Of a stretch of 64,000 bases of DNA, positions 61,438-64,000 are shown piece after piece. The number at the start of each line of letters is the position of its first letter. Within the stretch, counting starts at the first letter, position 1. The notes beneath the pieces are model-generated. The model did no database searches, had not been told where the DNA came from, and worked only from the letters and a program-made list of their open reading frames with translations. Made by a program: the position numbers and the translations under genes. This stretch comes from Wocania_A spongiicola (GTDB lineage Bacteria; Bacteroidota; Bacteroidia; Flavobacteriales; Flavobacteriaceae): the NCBI RefSeq assembly GCF_023502325.1, contig NZ_JAMFLZ010000002.1:1-64000 (forward strand), given 5' to 3'.

Positions 61438-62295
61438 TTATGATCTTAAAGGTTGGTTTGTTATTAAATCGATGTATTGATTTACTTTGTTTTTTAGTTC
61501 TTGTCTATGTGTAATAAAATCTAAAAACCCGTGTTCCAGTAAAAACTCAGAGGTTTGGAAGCCTTCTGGTAATTCTTTTCCCGTAGTATCTCTAACAATA
61601 CGAGGTCCAGCAAAACCTATTAAAGCACCTGGTTCTGCAATATTAATATCACCAAGCATAGCAAAAGAGGCTGTTGTTCCTCCTGTTGTTGGGTCTGTAC
61701 ATAACGAGATATAAGGAATGCCTTCGTCAGCTAACTGTGCTAATTTTACAGATGTTTTTGCTAATTGCATAAGTGATAATGCTGCTTCCATCATACGCGC
61801 TCCACCTGATTTTGAAATAATCATAAAAGGAAGCTTTTTCTTAAGGGCATAATCTGCTGCACGAGCAATTTTTTCACCTACAACGCTACCCATTGAGCCG
61901 CCTATAAAAGCAAAATCCATACAAGAAATAACTAAGTCTTTTCCTTTAGATTTTCCTACTGCGCTACGTACTGCATCTTTTAATTTGGTTTTATCTTGTG
62001 CTGCTTTTAAACGTTCTGGGTATTTTTTAGTGTCAACAAATTTTAATGGGTCTTTAGATTCTAAATTAGCATCTAATTCTTTAAATTTGTTATCATCAAA
62101 AAGTATTTCGAAGTATTCTTTACTGCCAATTCTAACATGGTACCCATCTTCTGGACTTACATAAAAGTTTTGTTCTAATTCTTTAGTATCTACAATTTTG
62201 CCTGTTGGAGACTTATACCATAAGCCCTTTGGGGTGTCCTTTTTTTCTTGAGTACTCGTTTGTATTCCTTTATCTTTTCTTTTAAACCAAGACAT
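61438..62295 (-). CDS. accD: Acetyl-CoA carboxylase carboxyltransferase beta subunit lacking zinc-finger cysteines
   Basis: A 285-residue subunit that, with AccA, moves the carboxyl group from biotin to acetyl-CoA for fatty acid synthesis. The crotonase-like core is intact (SGGARMMEAALSLMQLAKTS, STDPTTGGTTASFAML-like block, GFAGPRIVRDTTGK, LLEHGFLDFI). The N-terminus aligns with the usual zinc ribbon (GLWYKSPTGK, FYVSPEDGYHVRI), yet its four Cys are replaced (S29, G32, S47, D50). The first Cys in the protein is at residue 125. This is probably lineage-wide rather than a defect. Confidence 0.94.
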   Translation of the reverse strand: MSWFKRKDKGIQTSTQEKKDTPKGLWYKSPTGKIVDTKELEQNFYVSPEDGYHVRIGSKEYFEILFDDNKFKELDANLESKDPLKFVDTKKYPERLKAAQDKTKLKDAVRSAVGKSKGKDLVISCMDFAFIGGSMGSVVGEKIARAADYALKKKLPFMIISKSGGARMMEAALSLMQLAKTSVKLAQLADEGIPYISLCTDPTTGGTTASFAMLGDINIAEPGALIGFAGPRIVRDTTGKELPEGFQTSEFLLEHGFLDFITHRQELKNKVNQYIDLITNQPLRS

Positions 62296-62361
62296 ATGAT
62301 TTATTTTTTTAGATTATATAATCTTTAATATCATGAATTGCATTAGGGATTGCAACCGTTC

Positions 62362-62404
62362 GACTATTTGTTAATAGTCTTAACCTTTTGCTTTTTTGCA
62401 AAAG
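62362..62404. repeat. Two adjacent inverted repeats between fbaA and accD
   Basis: GACTATT/AATAGTC with loop TGTT (62362-62379) and CTTTTGC/GCAAAAG with a six-T loop (62385-62404), both perfect. They lie in the 279-bp gap upstream of accD; function unknown. Confidence 0.5.
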
Positions 62405-62514
62405 ATATAGTGGAAAGCCCGACGACAAAATTAAACCTTTTTTTAATTTTGGGGTAATGCCACAATGATTTTATTGATTTTAGTTGTGTAATTAATTGCT
62501 TTTGAGTTGAATAT

Positions 62515-62548
62515 AAAAAAAAGACTCTGAATTATACAGAGCCTTTTT
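62515..62548 (-). terminator. Terminator of fbaA
   Basis: On the minus strand AAAAAGGCTCTG pairs with CAGAGTCTTTTT (one G-T pair), then more T residues. It lies 27 bp after the fbaA stop. Confidence 0.85.
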
Positions 62549-62574
62549 CTTAGTATTTGTAGTAAAATTACCTT

Positions 62575-63642
62575 TTATAAAGTATTTACGTTATTTAAAT
62601 CTTCGAAAGCCTTTTTTAAACGAGTTACAAATGTTTTTTCCCCTTCGCGTAACCAAACTCGTGGGTCGTAGAATTTTTTGTTTGGCACATCATCTCCATC
62701 AGGATTTCCTATTTGCGCTTTTAAATATTCAGCTTTATCTCCCATGTAATCGCGAATTCCACTCATAAATGCATATTGTAAATCAGTATCAATATTCATT
62801 TTAATTACACCATAACTTATACCTTCACGAATTTCTTCTACCGTAGAACCAGAACCACCGTGGAATACAAAATCAATATGGTTGTGCTCAACGTTGTATT
62901 TTTTAGAAATGTGCTCTTGAGAATTCTTTAAGATTTTTGGAGTTAATTTTACGTTTCCTGGTTTGTAAACACCATGAACATTACCAAATGCCGCTGCAAT
63001 AGTAAATTGCGAACTCACTTTACTTAATTCTTCATATGCATAAGCTACTTCTTCTGGCTGTGTGTATAGTTTTGAGTCGTCAACATCGCTATTATCAACA
63101 CCATCTTCTTCTCCTCCAGTAATACCTAATTCAATTTCTAAAGTCATACCCATTTTAGACATTCTTTCTAAATAGGTTTTACAGATTTCGATATTTTCTT
63201 CGATTGGCTCTTCTGAAAGATCAATCATATGAGAACTGAATAAAGATTTCCCAGTTTCTTTATAATGTGCTTCACTAGCGTCTAATAAACCATCAATCCA
63301 AGGTAAAAGTTTCTTAGCACAGTGGTCTGTATGTAAAATTACTGGAACACCATAAGCTTCTGCTAATGTATGTACATGTTTAGCACCAGCAACGGCACCA
63401 GCAATAGCTGCTTTTTGCCCGTCGTTACTTAACCCTTTACCTGCATTAAACTGCGCGCCACCATTTGAAAATTGAATAATTACAGGAGCGTTTAAGTCTC
63501 TTGCAGTTTCTAAAACACCATTTATAGTATCTGAACCAATAACGTTAACAGCAGGAAGTGCATAATTATTAGCTTTTGCATGGTTGAAAATAGCTTGAAC
63601 TTCTTTACCTGTTGCAACACCTGGTTTTATATTATGTCCCAT
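62575..63642 (-). CDS. fbaA: Class II fructose-bisphosphate aldolase
   Basis: A 355-residue zinc enzyme of glycolysis and gluconeogenesis. YALPAVNVIGSDTINGV, VILHTDHCAKKLLPW (zinc His and catalytic Asp), SHMIDLSEEPIEENI, LEIELGITGGEEDGVDN, AAFGNVHGVY and HGGSGSTVEEI are all in place. The length matches the Escherichia coli FbaA subgroup. Single-gene unit with its own promoter and terminator. Confidence 0.97.
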   Translation of the reverse strand: MGHNIKPGVATGKEVQAIFNHAKANNYALPAVNVIGSDTINGVLETARDLNAPVIIQFSNGGAQFNAGKGLSNDGQKAAIAGAVAGAKHVHTLAEAYGVPVILHTDHCAKKLLPWIDGLLDASEAHYKETGKSLFSSHMIDLSEEPIEENIEICKTYLERMSKMGMTLEIELGITGGEEDGVDNSDVDDSKLYTQPEEVAYAYEELSKVSSQFTIAAAFGNVHGVYKPGNVKLTPKILKNSQEHISKKYNVEHNHIDFVFHGGSGSTVEEIREGISYGVIKMNIDTDLQYAFMSGIRDYMGDKAEYLKAQIGNPDGDDVPNKKFYDPRVWLREGEKTFVTRLKKAFEDLNNVNTL

Positions 63643-63675
63643 TTTTTATTTAATTGATTAAAAATTAGTAGGTTT

Positions 63676-63683
63676 CAAAAGTA
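63676..63683 (-). promoter_or_regulatory. Promoter -7 element of fbaA
   Basis: TACTTTTG on the minus strand (exact TAnnTTTG), 34 bp before the ATG. TTA lies at -33 with a 21-bp spacer. Confidence 0.55.
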
Positions 63684-63865
63684 ATCAATTTTTAAATAAA
63701 TAGTTAAGGTTTTATTGGATGAAACTATCTAAATGAAACTAAAACGTTATAGTTTGAATGGTGTTAAAACCTCATTTTTATACTTGTTTAGATAAGCTCA
63801 GCTTAATATAAATCAATGAGGATTTTTAATGAAGTTTTAATAAAAGATAGAGTGATTCTTTGTTA

Positions 63866-64000
63866 TTAAAAAGGATAATTTATACCAATATTATATACTG
63901 CGTTACCAAAATTGTAATCATTAAACCAACGGTTTTGGTCTCTATAAAAAGGATCATAAGTTTTAAAGCCGATATCGAAACGGAAAATAAAAAAACTAAA
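63866..64000 (-). CDS. C-terminal end of an outer-membrane beta-barrel protein (partial)
   Basis: The last 44 residues of a gene whose start lies beyond the window. Alternating aromatic/polar strands (FIFRFDIGFK, FNDYNFGNAVYNIGINYPF) ending in a terminal Phe are the usual C-terminal signal for outer-membrane barrel insertion. Omp85 proteins such as BamA or TamA end this way, but the fragment is too short to decide. Confidence 0.7.
   Translation of the reverse strand, partial: FSFFIFRFDIGFKTYDPFYRDQNRWFNDYNFGNAVYNIGINYPF

Overview
The window is chromosomal DNA from a member of the Bacteroidota, almost certainly family Flavobacteriaceae. The evidence is the low G+C content, exact TAnnTTTG (-7) promoter elements, a short RpoD of about 287 residues, a GYDIA-type GHMP kinase beside a class II HMG-CoA reductase, an FtsZ with a very long acidic tail, and a MraY with an extra extracytoplasmic insert. 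Genus and species cannot be fixed from the sequence alone.

Region 1 (1-9.5 kb, minus strand) is the accessory part. It is a tight run of seven genes: an L-sorbosone-dehydrogenase-like beta-propeller with cytochrome c, an amidohydrolase/deacetylase, a bile-acid:sodium-symporter-family carrier, a RraA/HMG-aldolase-like protein, a RidA with a Tat signal, a SelA/DgaE-like PLP enzyme with a Tat signal, and a RidA lipoprotein. A membrane-anchored cytochrome c/FG-GAP protein lies upstream. Every enzyme carries an export signal, so this looks like a catabolic route placed outside the cytoplasm: deacylation, PLP-dependent deamination, imine clean-up by RidA, C-C cleavage, then uptake of the acid product. 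This is the strongest candidate for an undescribed system.

Region 2 (9.5-11.8 kb) has a long intergenic stretch rich in inverted repeats, then two overlapping AT-rich genes. Together these encode three divergent LuxR/GerE-like helix-turn-helix modules. tRNA-Phe follows, with a near-consensus promoter and a terminator.

Region 3 (11.8-28.4 kb) carries coaX, an outer-membrane protein, a TPR protein and lptC (with a perfect terminator-like hairpin inside its signal-peptide codons). It continues with a CNNM/CorC-type protein, ppiD, the mevalonate-pathway pair, DPP IV with two POT peptide transporters, and a thioredoxin-like protein.

Region 4 (28.4-38.8 kb) has comEC, an NlpC/P60 lipoprotein, lpxB, a small membrane protein and surE on the minus strand. 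A C-terminal processing protease and an orphan DppC-like permease are on the plus strand. A DUF1080 protein, engB and an alpha/beta hydrolase follow on the minus strand.

Region 5 (38.8-54.6 kb) is a complete-looking dcw cell-wall/division cluster: mraZ-rsmH-ftsL-ftsI-murE-mraY-murD-ftsW-murG-murC-ftsQ-ftsA-ftsZ. MraZ-box-like 10-bp direct repeats lie just upstream of an exact -7 element. murF and ddl are not in it.

Region 6 (54.6-64 kb) is housekeeping: a YqeY-like protein, tRNA-Arg, an M90 peptidase, a CBS-pair protein, rpe, rpoD, pnp, rpsO, accD (without zinc-finger cysteines), fbaA, and the 3' end of an outer-membrane beta-barrel gene cut by the window edge. No rRNA, CRISPR array, insertion sequence or prophage was seen. 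Two REP-like 24-bp hairpins with compensatory stem changes were found.
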